Source: Aeromicrobium sp.
GTDB lineage: Bacteria; Actinomycetota; Actinomycetes; Propionibacteriales; Nocardioidaceae
DNA: 33,868 bases
Reading direction: 5' to 3'
Assembly (NCBI GenBank): GCA_014377785.1
Contig: JACMOZ010000419.1
Coordinates: 1 to 33,868 of the forward strand
The translations under genes were made by a program, and so were the position numbers. Below, piece by piece: positions 8,218-15,882 of this stretch. The notes beneath the pieces were generated by a model, which saw only the letters and a program-made list of their open reading frames with translations, did not search any database and had not been told where the DNA came from. The stretch's first letter is position 1; each line of letters opens with the position of its first letter.

Positions 8218-9995
8218 ACAGTCACCTTGGCATGCACACCCGGAGCCGAATAACCCGGAGCCGTCCAGGTGACCTGGTGCGGGATCGGACCGTTTGGCAA
8301 CCACGGCTGCTCATCGGTCGCGTCCTTGACGACATAGGTGCCGCGCTCAACGACGCCGAGGGCCGCATCGATGACCCGGTAGGCCTGCGTCTTCTTATGG
8401 ATCGGCTGCGATTCGACATGCACGACTATGAGTTCGCCGGGCGCAAAGTTGCAACGCCTCTGCACCGCGCTGATGAGTCGTTCATCGTGGAGGTGCGCGT
8501 CACCGAATTGCCAGCCCAAGAGGGTCGAGCAAGTGAACTCGCCTTCGCGGATGGAGTAGTTCTCCATCTTGTCGAGGTGGCGCATCATCAACGACGCAAG
8601 TCCGCGACCCTGACTGTGCATAGTGCGCCAGGCCATCGCCTTCTGCATGAAGATTTCGGCGACCTCGGGCCCGTATGCAGCCGTCAACTGGTCCACCTGG
8701 TTGGTCGAGGCCTTGATTATGTGTTCGTTGAGCAACTTCTCGCCGTCGCCGCGGAAGGCCCACGTCGCTGAGGCCCAGTTGCCCGCGTACTGGCGCATCG
8801 AAGGCAGGAAGGACACGAGATCTGGCCGCAGATTGCCCAGGATCGGGAAGAACAGCAGTCCGACCAGCACAGCCGCGAGCAGCCACGGTGAACTCATGTC
8901 GCCCACGCCATATCCGTCGCCCGCGGGGAAGTTCCAGAACAGGAACCCGACTGTGAAGATGAAGAACACGTTCCATTCCAGCGGCACCGCGAGCGGAAAC
9001 GTTGACGTGATGACCAGATGGAAGGCGACCATACCGAGAATCGCCAGCAAAGTGATCGTCGTGTTCGTGGAGAACAGAAGGATCAACGGGAGCGCGAGCT
9101 CGACGATGGTGCCGCCGAGGTGGGCGAACGCGCTGCTGATCTTCGACGGGCGGATGTCGGTTGGAAAGTTTCTATAGAGCGAACGCTTGAACCGCAGCGA
9201 GGTGATCCATGGCGTGTTGCTCAGCATCGGCGCCACCACATTGGTTGTATGGCGGCCGAACTTCGAAACGCCGGCACCAATCCAGATGATGACGATCGCG
9301 ATCTTCGCGGCGACGATCATGTCGACGAGGCCGAAGACGGCGAAGAAGAACAGCGCCGGCATGTATTGCTCAGCACGAGAGGCCAGGAAGACCACCTTGT
9401 CGCGCAATCCCATGATGACAAGCAGAACCAGGTAGGTCGCGATCGGGATCGGATTCATCAGCCCCGCTTCGCCCGACCAATCGGCGGCTTGGACTCCCGG
9501 CATGAACAGCAGGAAAGCGACATTGAGCAGCAGCAGGTAATAGAGCGTGACATCCCAGAGGGTGCGGTGGTCGCCGCCGGTGAGCGGAACCTTTTCGGGC
9601 CACGGTGGGGCGCGAAGAGTGCCGATCTTCGTCCAATACAACACACCGCCGATCATCGGACTGAACTTGAAGGCGAGCGGACCCGAGGACGAGGCCAGTC
9701 CGAGAATCTCGAAGGCGATGGTCCAGACCATGAGCTTCTGGTAGACGATCGGCTCGGCCCACCAGGAGCCGATGTCGGTGATGGCGCCCAGACCCGGTGT
9801 TGTCGCCCACACCAGCGTCAGTCCGAGCACGGCATAGACGAGGAGTTTGTAGACATACAGCATATGGATCTGTTTGGGACTGCCGAAACCGTATTCGCAC
9901 CAGTGGATGGCGAGCAGTTTCATCCGGTCCATGAAGGGCAGGTTGCCGAATTCCGCCGGGTCGACCGGCGGCATGTCAGCAGTTTTGAAGCCCAT
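8214..9995 (-). CDS. polytopic membrane protein, DUF3556-like
   Basis: A 593-aa protein with about nine to eleven hydrophobic segments between residues 45 and 385 (for example YKLLVYAVLGLTLVWA, VTLYYLLLLNVAFLLF, YMPALFFFAVFGLVDMIV, LLAAVLVGLLFFPIL). A soluble C-terminal domain of about 200 residues follows, containing His/Asp-rich segments (FGDAHLHDERL, VHVESQPIHKKTQ). I recognise the overall sequence as resembling the DUF3556 family of mycobacterial transmembrane proteins; this is from memory and unproven. No enzymatic function is established that I know of. The ATG at 9995 has an AAAGGAG ribosome site. The stop overlaps the start of the oxidoreductase gene by 4 nt, so the two are probably made together and may form a membrane complex. 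Confidence 0.8.
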   Translation of the reverse strand: MGFKTADMPPVDPAEFGNLPFMDRMKLLAIHWCEYGFGSPKQIHMLYVYKLLVYAVLGLTLVWATTPGLGAITDIGSWWAEPIVYQKLMVWTIAFEILGLASSSGPLAFKFSPMIGGVLYWTKIGTLRAPPWPEKVPLTGGDHRTLWDVTLYYLLLLNVAFLLFMPGVQAADWSGEAGLMNPIPIATYLVLLVIMGLRDKVVFLASRAEQYMPALFFFAVFGLVDMIVAAKIAIVIIWIGAGVSKFGRHTTNVVAPMLSNTPWITSLRFKRSLYRNFPTDIRPSKISSAFAHLGGTIVELALPLILLFSTNTTITLLAILGMVAFHLVITSTFPLAVPLEWNVFFIFTVGFLFWNFPAGDGYGVGDMSSPWLLAAVLVGLLFFPILGNLRPDLVSFLPSMRQYAGNWASATWAFRGDGEKLLNEHIIKASTNQVDQLTAAYGPEVAEIFMQKAMAWRTMHSQGRGLASLMMRHLDKMENYSIREGEFTCSTLLGWQFGDAHLHDERLISAVQRRCNFAPGELIVVHVESQPIHKKTQAYRVIDAALGVVERGTYVVKDATDEQPWLPNGPIPHQVTWTAPGYSAPGVHAKVTV

Positions 9996-10020
9996 GATTT
10001 CTCCTTTGTGCAGGGCAAAT

Positions 10021-10041
10021 AACGCGAGCGGCGCTCGCGTT
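10021..10041 (-). terminator. intercistronic hairpin between acyl-CoA synthetase and DUF3556-like genes
   Basis: A perfect inverted repeat: arms AACGCGAGC and GCTCGCGTT (9 bp) around a 3-nt loop. It sits in the 65-bp gap between the two genes. Only a weak T-rich run follows on the minus strand, so it may be a partial terminator or an mRNA processing or stability element rather than a full stop. Confidence 0.55.
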
Positions 10042-10060
10042 CATACGTTCTTGAGGGGCG

Positions 10061-11527
10061 TTAGGCCGACTGCGGCTGAAGCGATCTGCGCAAGGTGGGC
10101 TTGTCGATCTTGCCGACCGGGTTTTTCGGTATGGCGTCGACGATGGTGATACTGACCGGAACCTTCACCCTCGTGAGGTGGATTCGGCAGTGTTCGAGAA
10201 GTTCGGTCTCGGTGACGGGTGAGTCCGGGTAGAGCGCGACGTAGGCCACCGGCACCTCACCCAGGACGGAATCGGGCTTGCCGACGACCGCCGCTTCGAG
10301 GACGCCGTCGACTTCGAAGAGCGTGGACTCGATTTCCTTGGGGTAGAGGTTTTCGCCGCCGCGGATGATCATGTCTTTGATCCGGTCGACAAGCGTGAGG
10401 TAGCCGTCTTCGTCGAGAAGGCCGACATCGCCGGTATGCAGCCAGCCGCCGCGGATCGTTTTCGCGGTCTCCTCGGGATTGCCGAGGTAACCCTTCATGA
10501 CAGTCGGCCCGGAGATGACGACCTCGCCCGTCTCGCCGGTCGGGACGAACTTGTCGTCCGGGTCCATGATCGCGATGATCTGGCTGGGCATGGCAGGGCC
10601 AACGGTGCCCAGTTTGCGGGTTCCCTTGATCGGGTTGCAGGCCGAACAGCAGGTGCCTTCGGTGAGGCCATACCCCTCGATGATGACGAGCCCGAAGCGT
10701 TCTTCGGATTTGGTGAGCAACTCCTGGGAGACCGGTGCGGCACCGCACACGGCGAACCGCAGAGAGGAAGTGTCGGGCATGACGTCCGCGGGCAGCGCCG
10801 CCAACAGGGCGAAGATCGTTGGCACGCCTGAAAAATAGGTCGGTTTGACTGTCTCGATGAGCCCGAGGAAAGGCTCGGGCGAGAACTTGCCCATGACGGT
10901 GACCTGAGCGCCGGCGAGCATCGGGGAGAGCACGCTGACCAGCAGCGCGTTGCTGTGGAACAGTGGCAAGATGAGCAGGCAATGGTCGTCGCTGGTGATT
11001 GTCATGCGGTCGACCATCTGTATTGCCATCGCCAGAAGGTTGCCGTGGTCGAGCATCACGCCTTTTGGCTTGCCGGTCGAGCCGCTCGTATAAACCAGCA
11101 GCGCGAGGTCGTCGCTCTGGACCGTATGCGGTGCCAAAAGTGTGGCGTCAGTCTCGGCAGTGATGTCGGCGACGTGGATCGTGGGAAGGCCGTTGGCGGG
11201 GAATTCCGTGCCGAGATTGACGACAAGACGGGCCCCGGAATTGCCAATCTGGAAGTCGGCTTCGGTGGCAGTGAATGCGGGGTTGATTGGCGTGGCAGCG
11301 GCACCCAGGCGCCATGCCGCGAAGATCGCCACGACGAGTTCAACCCGATTGGGGAGCATGACCGCGAGGACATCGCCGGGGCGGAGGCCCTTGTCGGCGA
11401 GTTGGATGGCGAACGCGTCGACGCGCTGGGCAAACTCACCGTAGGTGAGCTCGACGTTGTCGTCGCGAAAGCACGGACGGTCGGCTGCGTCGCCGGTTTT
11501 GTTCCAGGGCAGGTAGCCGGGTTCCAT
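10061..11527 (-). CDS. class I acyl-CoA synthetase (FadD-like, AMP-binding)
   Basis: An ATP-dependent acyl-CoA or acyl-AMP ligase of 488 aa from the preferred start. It has the phosphate-binding loop VYTSGSTGKPKGV, the EGYGLTE motif, the hinge/ATP motif GWLHTGDVG through DRIKDMIIRGGENLYP, and the catalytic Lys in NPVGKIDKPTLR near the C-terminus. All parts needed for activity are present. The frame opens at a TTG at 11551 without a ribosome site; the ATG at 11527 has GAAAGG about 10 nt upstream and a -10 box at suitable distance, so I prefer it. It is the first gene of the probable operon with the DUF3556-like protein, the oxidoreductase and the PucR regulator, and likely activates the acid handled by them. 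Chain length is not readable. Confidence 0.9.
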   Translation of the reverse strand: MEPGYLPWNKTGDAADRPCFRDDNVELTYGEFAQRVDAFAIQLADKGLRPGDVLAVMLPNRVELVVAIFAAWRLGAAATPINPAFTATEADFQIGNSGARLVVNLGTEFPANGLPTIHVADITAETDATLLAPHTVQSDDLALLVYTSGSTGKPKGVMLDHGNLLAMAIQMVDRMTITSDDHCLLILPLFHSNALLVSVLSPMLAGAQVTVMGKFSPEPFLGLIETVKPTYFSGVPTIFALLAALPADVMPDTSSLRFAVCGAAPVSQELLTKSEERFGLVIIEGYGLTEGTCCSACNPIKGTRKLGTVGPAMPSQIIAIMDPDDKFVPTGETGEVVISGPTVMKGYLGNPEETAKTIRGGWLHTGDVGLLDEDGYLTLVDRIKDMIIRGGENLYPKEIESTLFEVDGVLEAAVVGKPDSVLGEVPVAYVALYPDSPVTETELLEHCRIHLTRVKVPVSITIVDAIPKNPVGKIDKPTLRRSLQPQSA

Positions 11528-11566
11528 GTGCGGGTTGAACCTTTCGATCAAGAGATGTGAGCTGCA

Positions 11567-11572
11567 ACACTA
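11567..11572 (-). promoter_or_regulatory. -10 box (TAGTGT) upstream of acyl-CoA synthetase gene
   Basis: TAGTGT on the minus strand matches the TAGnnT boxes used elsewhere in the window. It would give a leader of about 30 nt containing GAAAGG before the ATG at 11527. Confidence 0.4.
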
Positions 11573-11628
11573 AGCTGCGGTAGAGGCCAATCCAATGTCC
11601 TGCCAAGACGAAATAGCAGCACTATTTT

Positions 11629-11955
11629 GTGCACAATCAACAAAGGACAAGGCGAGTCCGTGACGCCGGCCCGCGCCTCACGGTTTCCGAGACGACGATG
11701 AACAAAGCCCTTACCTGTGCGGGAAATCTCCGGACCGCGAAGCGAGCGCCGATACTGTTCGTCCACGGAACGACCTCCAACTCCAAAGCCAACTGGTCGT
11801 GGAACTGGGACCGCGCGATGGTGCACGCCATTTGTCCGACGGAGCTCGTCGAACATTTTGAGATGGCCTATGGCAAAGCGGCCCGGCTCGTAGGCATCGA
11901 CGCGCTGACCCACGCTGGACCGGCAAAGCCCGCGCTCCGCAGCTACGCCCGCTGA
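11629..11955 (+). pseudogene. secreted lipase remnant with internal deletion
   Basis: The 108-codon frame joins two pieces of a lipase/alpha-beta hydrolase. The first (ALTCAGNLRTAKRAPILFVHGTT, then a WSWNWDRA segment) is the N-terminal strand and oxyanion-loop region. The second (ICPTELVEHFEMAYGKAARL, then GIDALTHAGPAK) matches the C-terminal end of the same family. The middle, about 200 residues with the GHSxG nucleophile and catalytic Asp, is absent. The junction is in frame near residue 66. A start could be GTG 11629 or ATG 11698; no signal peptide is convincing. It lies between the FadD-like gene and the NIF3 operon and is unlikely to be active. Confidence 0.65.
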
Positions 11956-11989
11956 CCCGCCGGATAGTCCAATACAAACAAAGGCCCAC

Positions 11990-11995
11990 TAAGGT
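11990..11995 (+). promoter_or_regulatory. -10 box (TAAGGT) upstream of NIF3-like gene
   Basis: TAAGGT ends 7 nt before the ATG at 12003. This nearly matches the 6-nt spacing at other starts in the window and suggests a leaderless or near-leaderless transcript for the three-gene operon. Confidence 0.5.
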
Positions 11996-12002
11996 TCACC
12001 TC

Positions 12003-13169
12003 ATGAGCAGGTCGTTACGCGAAGTGGTTGCCGAACTGGACGACTTGTATGACCCGCGTTGGGCCGCCGACTGGGATGCCGTCGGGACCGTTGTCGGTGA
12101 TCCGGACGCCGAAGTCGCCAGGATCCTGTTCGCCATAGACCCGGTCCAGTCCGTTGTCGACGAGGCCGTTGGCTGGGGCGCCGATCTGCTCGTCACTCAT
12201 CATCCGCTGTATCTCAAAGGCGTCACGAGTGTCGCGGCGACGACGCCCAAGGGCAAGGTCGTCCATACGCTCATCGCGAACGGGGTCGCCCTCCACACGT
12301 GCCACACCAACGCCGATTCGCCGGCCCTCGGCGTCTCCGAGTCGATGGCGTTAGCACTCGGCCTCACCGACATCCGACCGCTCGACCCGGATCGCGAAGA
12401 CCCCGTCGACCGTTGGGTCACGTATGTCCCGCACGGCGATGCGGTCAAGGTCATCGCGGCGATGCACGCCGCCGGCGCCGGCTCGATGGGGAATTACGAC
12501 CGCAGCGGATTCAGCTCGGTCGGCACCGGCTTCTTCCGGCCACTGGACGGAGCGAACCCGGCGATCGGGCAGATCGGTGCGGTCGAAAACGTTGCCGAAA
12601 CCCGCATCGAGATGATTGCTCCCCGCAATCTGCGCAGTCGGATCCTCGGGGCCCTGCACGCTGCCCATCCCTACGAGGTGCCCGTCGTTGACATCTTCGA
12701 GCCGGTTGCCGCCGAGGACGAACACCGCGGCAGCGGTCGCATCGGCACTCTTGCTCAACCTGTCAGTCTCGCCGAATTCGCGCAGGCGGTCGCGGCCGCT
12801 CTTCCGGCCCACCACAGCGCCACCCGGGTGGCCGGCGATCCTTCGCGCATCATTCATACTGTCGCCCTGTGCGGTGGTTCGGGCGACTTCCTGTTGGGCA
12901 ACGCAGCTGCGGCCAGTGCCGATGTCTATGTCAGTTCTGACCTGCGCCACCACCCGGTGAGCGAGCATCTCGAGGTCGCCGGCGCACCCGCGGTGATCGA
13001 CGTGCCGCACTGGGCCGCGGAATGGACCTGGCTTCGCGTCGCGGCGAAGGAACTCGGTGTGCGGCTAGGGGATACCGTGGTCATCAGTGTTTCGCAGATC
13101 GTCACCGATCCGTGGACTTTTCTCGCAACAACCCAACTCGGAACAACTCAAAAAAGGAGCGAACTCTGA
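12003..13169 (+). CDS. NIF3-like dinuclear metal center protein
   Basis: A 388-aa member of the NIF3/DUF34 family, often named GTP cyclohydrolase 1 type 2 homolog although that activity is not proven for the family. Metal-binding motifs are VTHHPLYLKG (His66, His67) and HTCHTNADSP (His98, His101, Asp105) at the N-terminus, and DLRHHPVSEH plus DVPHWAAEW at the C-terminus. The roughly 120-residue insert between the halves is of the longer type seen in actinobacteria. It is the first gene of an operon with a zinc-ribbon protein and an RNase H/phosphatase. The order NIF3, zinc ribbon, RNase H is the same as in Mycobacterium. Confidence 0.92.
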   Translation: MSRSLREVVAELDDLYDPRWAADWDAVGTVVGDPDAEVARILFAIDPVQSVVDEAVGWGADLLVTHHPLYLKGVTSVAATTPKGKVVHTLIANGVALHTCHTNADSPALGVSESMALALGLTDIRPLDPDREDPVDRWVTYVPHGDAVKVIAAMHAAGAGSMGNYDRSGFSSVGTGFFRPLDGANPAIGQIGAVENVAETRIEMIAPRNLRSRILGALHAAHPYEVPVVDIFEPVAAEDEHRGSGRIGTLAQPVSLAEFAQAVAAALPAHHSATRVAGDPSRIIHTVALCGGSGDFLLGNAAAASADVYVSSDLRHHPVSEHLEVAGAPAVIDVPHWAAEWTWLRVAAKELGVRLGDTVVISVSQIVTDPWTFLATTQLGTTQKRSEL

Positions 13170-13906
13170 AAGCCGATCCCTTCGCGCAACTCTCGTTGCT
13201 CGACTTGCAAGCGCAGGACTCAACCCTCGCGCAATTGACTCATCGCAAGAATTCGCTGCCCGAAAACACCGTCATCGCCGAACTCACCGCCAAAGCGGCC
13301 CAAGTCAATGGACTACGGGTCGAAGCGGATACGGCGGCGTCGGATCTGAACCGCGAACAAAAGAAAGCGGACGGTGAGGTCGAGCAGGTCAGGGCCCGCC
13401 GTGTGCGCGACGAAGAACGTATGTCCTCCGGCCAGATCACCAACGCCAAGGATCTCTCGAACATGCAACACGAGATCGTTGCGCTGGACCGGCGAATCGC
13501 AACGCTCGAAGACGAAGAACTCGAAATCATGGAAGCCCTTGAAGCGGCTCAGGCTCGCCTTGAAGCGGTCACGGCCGAACTCGCTGGCATCAATACGGCG
13601 CTCGATGAAGCGGCCATCGCCCGGGACGCCAAGATTGTCGCGATCGACAAGGAAGCCCGCGGGGCCGTCGCCGAACGCGAACTGATCGCACAAAAAGTTC
13701 CCGATGACCTGACCGCCCTTTACGAAAAGATCCGCAAGCAATACGGAATTGGGGCCGCCGCGCTGCGGGCCCGCCGCTGCGAGGGCTGTCGGCTCGAGCT
13801 CAATGGCGGTGATCTGCGCGAACTCTTCGCTCAGCCCGACGACGACGTGTTGCGCTGCCCCGAATGTGACCGGATCCTGGTGCGTACGCCCGAATCCGGG
13901 GTCTAA
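13166..13906 (+). CDS. coiled-coil protein with C-terminal C4-type zinc ribbon, probable CTG start
   Basis: A 246-aa protein: residues 1-175 form a long antiparallel coiled coil of charged heptads, followed by a zinc ribbon with two CxxC pairs (RRCEGCRLELNGGDLREL and LRCPECDRIL). Mycobacterial homologs begin with MKA followed by the same kind of sequence; here KADPFAQLSLLDL is preceded by a CTG codon at 13166. That CTG follows an AAAAAAGGAG ribosome site with 6-nt spacing and overlaps the NIF3 stop as CTGA. No ATG, GTG or TTG lies at a suitable place; an upstream GTG near 13112 would add residues and has no ribosome site. The role is unknown, perhaps nucleic acid binding given its RNase H partner. 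Confidence 0.85.
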   Translation: MKADPFAQLSLLDLQAQDSTLAQLTHRKNSLPENTVIAELTAKAAQVNGLRVEADTAASDLNREQKKADGEVEQVRARRVRDEERMSSGQITNAKDLSNMQHEIVALDRRIATLEDEELEIMEALEAAQARLEAVTAELAGINTALDEAAIARDAKIVAIDKEARGAVAERELIAQKVPDDLTALYEKIRKQYGIGAAALRARRCEGCRLELNGGDLRELFAQPDDDVLRCPECDRILVRTPESGV

Positions 13907-13908
13907 CA

Positions 13909-15003
13909 ATGCGGGTCATCATGGAGGCCGACGGCGGCTCCCGGGGCAATCCCGGGCCGGCCGCTTATGGTGCGCTCATCCGCAATGCCGAGACCGGCGA
14001 GATCATCGCCGAACGGGCCGAGGCGATCGGGGTGGCCACCAACAACGTGGCCGAATACCGCGGACTCATCGCCGGTCTCGAACTTCATCGCGCACATACC
14101 CCCGATGCCGGGTTGGAAGTCCGGATGGACTCCAAGCTCGTCATCGAGCAAATGGCAGGTCGCTGGAAGGTCAAACATCCGTCCCTGCGGCCGCTCGCAA
14201 TCGAGGCGCAGAAGCTTGCGCCATTCGGCGTCGAGTGGACCTGGGTTCCGCGGGAGGAGAACGAGGCTGCCGACGCGATCCTGAATGCCGCCCTGGATGA
14301 GGCGCAAGGCAAAACCGCCGTGCCTCTTGTCTCGACCGACAACGCGAAGGAAAAGAACCCGCTCATCGGTTGGCGCAATCATCTGCACGGCGAAGCCACC
14401 ACCGTCATTCTGTTGCGCCACGGTGTCACCGACAACACCCTCCGCAAACTCTTCTGTGGCAGCGGCGGCACCGATCCTGGCCTCAACGCGACCGGTGAAG
14501 AGCAGGCTGCACGGGCTGCCGACTGGATCAAAAGGCAAGGCACCATCGACGCTGTCGTGTCCTCGCCATTGCGCCGGACTCGCGAAACCGCCGGCTTTGT
14601 CGGCCGCGAACTCGGTCTCGACGTCGATCTCGAGCCCGGCATCGCCGAAGCCGCCTTCGGCGAGTGGGACGGCTACAGTTTCGCCGAAATCCTCGATCGC
14701 TGGCCCGACGAAATTCAGGAGTGGCTCGGCTCGACCGCCATTGCGCCTCCCGGCGGCGAAACATTTGACTCGGTCTATGAGCGAGTCATGGTGGCGCGGG
14801 ACCGGTTGTTACGCGATTACGCCCGCAAGACAATTGTTGCCGTCAGCCACGTGACTCCCATCAAGATGATGGTGCGGCTTGCCCTCGATGCGCCGATGCG
14901 CTCGATCTACAAGATGGAACTCGCTCCCGCCTCGATCACCACGATCCAGTGGTGGCCCGATGGCACCCCGTCCCTCCGCAACTTTTCCCTCGTCCCGGAC
15001 TAG
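13909..15003 (+). CDS. bifunctional RNase HI / acid phosphatase (CobC-like)
   Basis: A 364-aa fusion. Residues 1-130 form a type I RNase H that cuts RNA in RNA/DNA hybrids, with acidic residues Asp8 (EADGGSRGNPG), Glu49 (NNVAEYRG), Asp74 (RMDSKLV) and Asp122 (ENEAADAI). Residues 165-364 form a histidine phosphatase with LLRHGVTDN (Arg170, His171), SSPLRRTRET, FGEWDG and the second His314 in SHVTP. The phosphatase resembles CobC alpha-ribazole phosphatase of cobalamin synthesis. The same fusion is known in Mycobacterium. It starts 2 nt after the stop of the zinc-ribbon gene, so it is cotranscribed. Confidence 0.95.
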   Translation: MRVIMEADGGSRGNPGPAAYGALIRNAETGEIIAERAEAIGVATNNVAEYRGLIAGLELHRAHTPDAGLEVRMDSKLVIEQMAGRWKVKHPSLRPLAIEAQKLAPFGVEWTWVPREENEAADAILNAALDEAQGKTAVPLVSTDNAKEKNPLIGWRNHLHGEATTVILLRHGVTDNTLRKLFCGSGGTDPGLNATGEEQAARAADWIKRQGTIDAVVSSPLRRTRETAGFVGRELGLDVDLEPGIAEAAFGEWDGYSFAEILDRWPDEIQEWLGSTAIAPPGGETFDSVYERVMVARDRLLRDYARKTIVAVSHVTPIKMMVRLALDAPMRSIYKMELAPASITTIQWWPDGTPSLRNFSLVPD

Positions 15004-15012
15004 CCAGCTCCT

Positions 15013-15091
15013 CCCCAAGATTTGGCGGCTAGGGCACGTCGTTTCGGCTGATTCCCTCTGGATGAGGTGCTTGGTCGGCCAAATCTCGGGG
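15013..15091. repeat. 14-bp inverted repeat between convergent genes
   Basis: Arms at 15013-15026 (CCCCAAGATTTGGC) and 15078-15091 (GCCAAATCTCGGGG) are inverted copies with one mismatch, separated by 51 nt. They fill most of the gap between the RNase H fusion gene and yaaA, which converge. It could be a bidirectional terminator or a dispersed palindromic element; no transposase or target duplication is visible. Confidence 0.6.
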
Positions 15092-15101
15092 ACAGTCCGG
15101 T

Positions 15102-15866
15102 TTAGACCTCAGAAACTATGACGTCGAGGCGGTTGCCCTGACGTTCGACCGTCCAGCCCAGGTCTCTCAGCGCGGTTTCCAGGTCGTCCACAGTGGCCGG
15201 ATTGGCTCCGGTTTGGAGCAATGCCCGGACGATGTGGCCCTTCGTCGCCTTGTTGAAGTGGCTGACGACCTTTCGAGTGCCGTTGTGCTCATGCAGAACC
15301 CGTATCGTCGCGGTGCGGTCGGCAAGTTCTCCGGCAGGCCTGTACAGGTTGACATACATACCCGAACGAAGGTCGATGAGCAGACTGTCCCCGACGAGTT
15401 CGGCGAGGACGGGGCCGAGTTTCTTGCGCCAGATGCCGGCAACGGACCCGAGCCGGGGGAGCATGACATCTCCGGACAGTCGATAAGCCGGTATGAAGTC
15501 GCCGGGCCTGACCAGGCCGAAAAGGGCGCTGGCGACTCCCACCGATTCGTCGGCAGTTTTGCGTGAGATGTCGTCAAGTGAAGCGAGGTCGAGGGCGGCA
15601 TAGAGGACCCCGCTGTAGACGGAGTCGGCGCGGGCCGTGGGTTCGTTGCGGAGATTGGCGTTTCGGGGGAGGGCATCGGCCTGGGTCTTGCCAAGCCCCA
15701 ACCGGTCCATCGCCCTTTTTGCATTGCCACTGCTGACGGCGATCAGACTGCTGAGAATGCGCTCACGGGTCGGATTGAGAGTGCCGAGGCCCAACGATTC
15801 GAGGTCGAGAGGCCAGCCCGAAACGGGCGCGGTTTTGCCTTCGGACGGCGGCAACAAGATGAGCAC
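15102..15866 (-). CDS. yaaA: peroxide stress protein YaaA (DUF328)
   Basis: A 254-aa YaaA-family protein with the diagnostic N-terminal LLPPSEGKT (about 4-12) and the C-terminal HFNKATKGHIVRAL motif. The family binds DNA and in E. coli lowers free iron during hydrogen peroxide stress; whether that holds here is inference. The GTG start at 15866 is supported by TAGGGT ending exactly 6 nt upstream, which implies a leaderless mRNA; there is no ribosome site. A small frameshifted membrane protein gene lies immediately upstream in the same direction. Confidence 0.9.
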   Translation of the reverse strand: MLILLPPSEGKTAPVSGWPLDLESLGLGTLNPTRERILSSLIAVSSGNAKRAMDRLGLGKTQADALPRNANLRNEPTARADSVYSGVLYAALDLASLDDISRKTADESVGVASALFGLVRPGDFIPAYRLSGDVMLPRLGSVAGIWRKKLGPVLAELVGDSLLIDLRSGMYVNLYRPAGELADRTATIRVLHEHNGTRKVVSHFNKATKGHIVRALLQTGANPATVDDLETALRDLGWTVERQGNRLDVIVSEV

Positions 15867-15872
15867 GCCATG

Positions 15873-15878
15873 ACCCTA
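15873..15878 (-). promoter_or_regulatory. -10 box (TAGGGT), leaderless start of yaaA
   Basis: TAGGGT on the minus strand is followed by 6 nt and the GTG start codon at 15866. It lies just past the stop codon of the upstream small gene. Confidence 0.55.
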
Positions 15879-15882
15879 CAGA

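Noticed and set aside
8218-8304. N-terminal extension of the oxidoreductase to 8304
   Set aside because: It lies wholly within the upstream membrane protein gene and would bury the FAD motif; the GTG at 8217 with a GTGA overlap is better.
9018-10022. 334-codon plus-strand open frame opposite the DUF3556-like gene
   Set aside because: Charged low-complexity translation typical of the opposite strand of a membrane protein gene.
11548-11913. 121-codon minus-strand open frame upstream of the FadD-like gene
   Set aside because: The opposite strand carries recognisable lipase segments, and this frame shows no homology.
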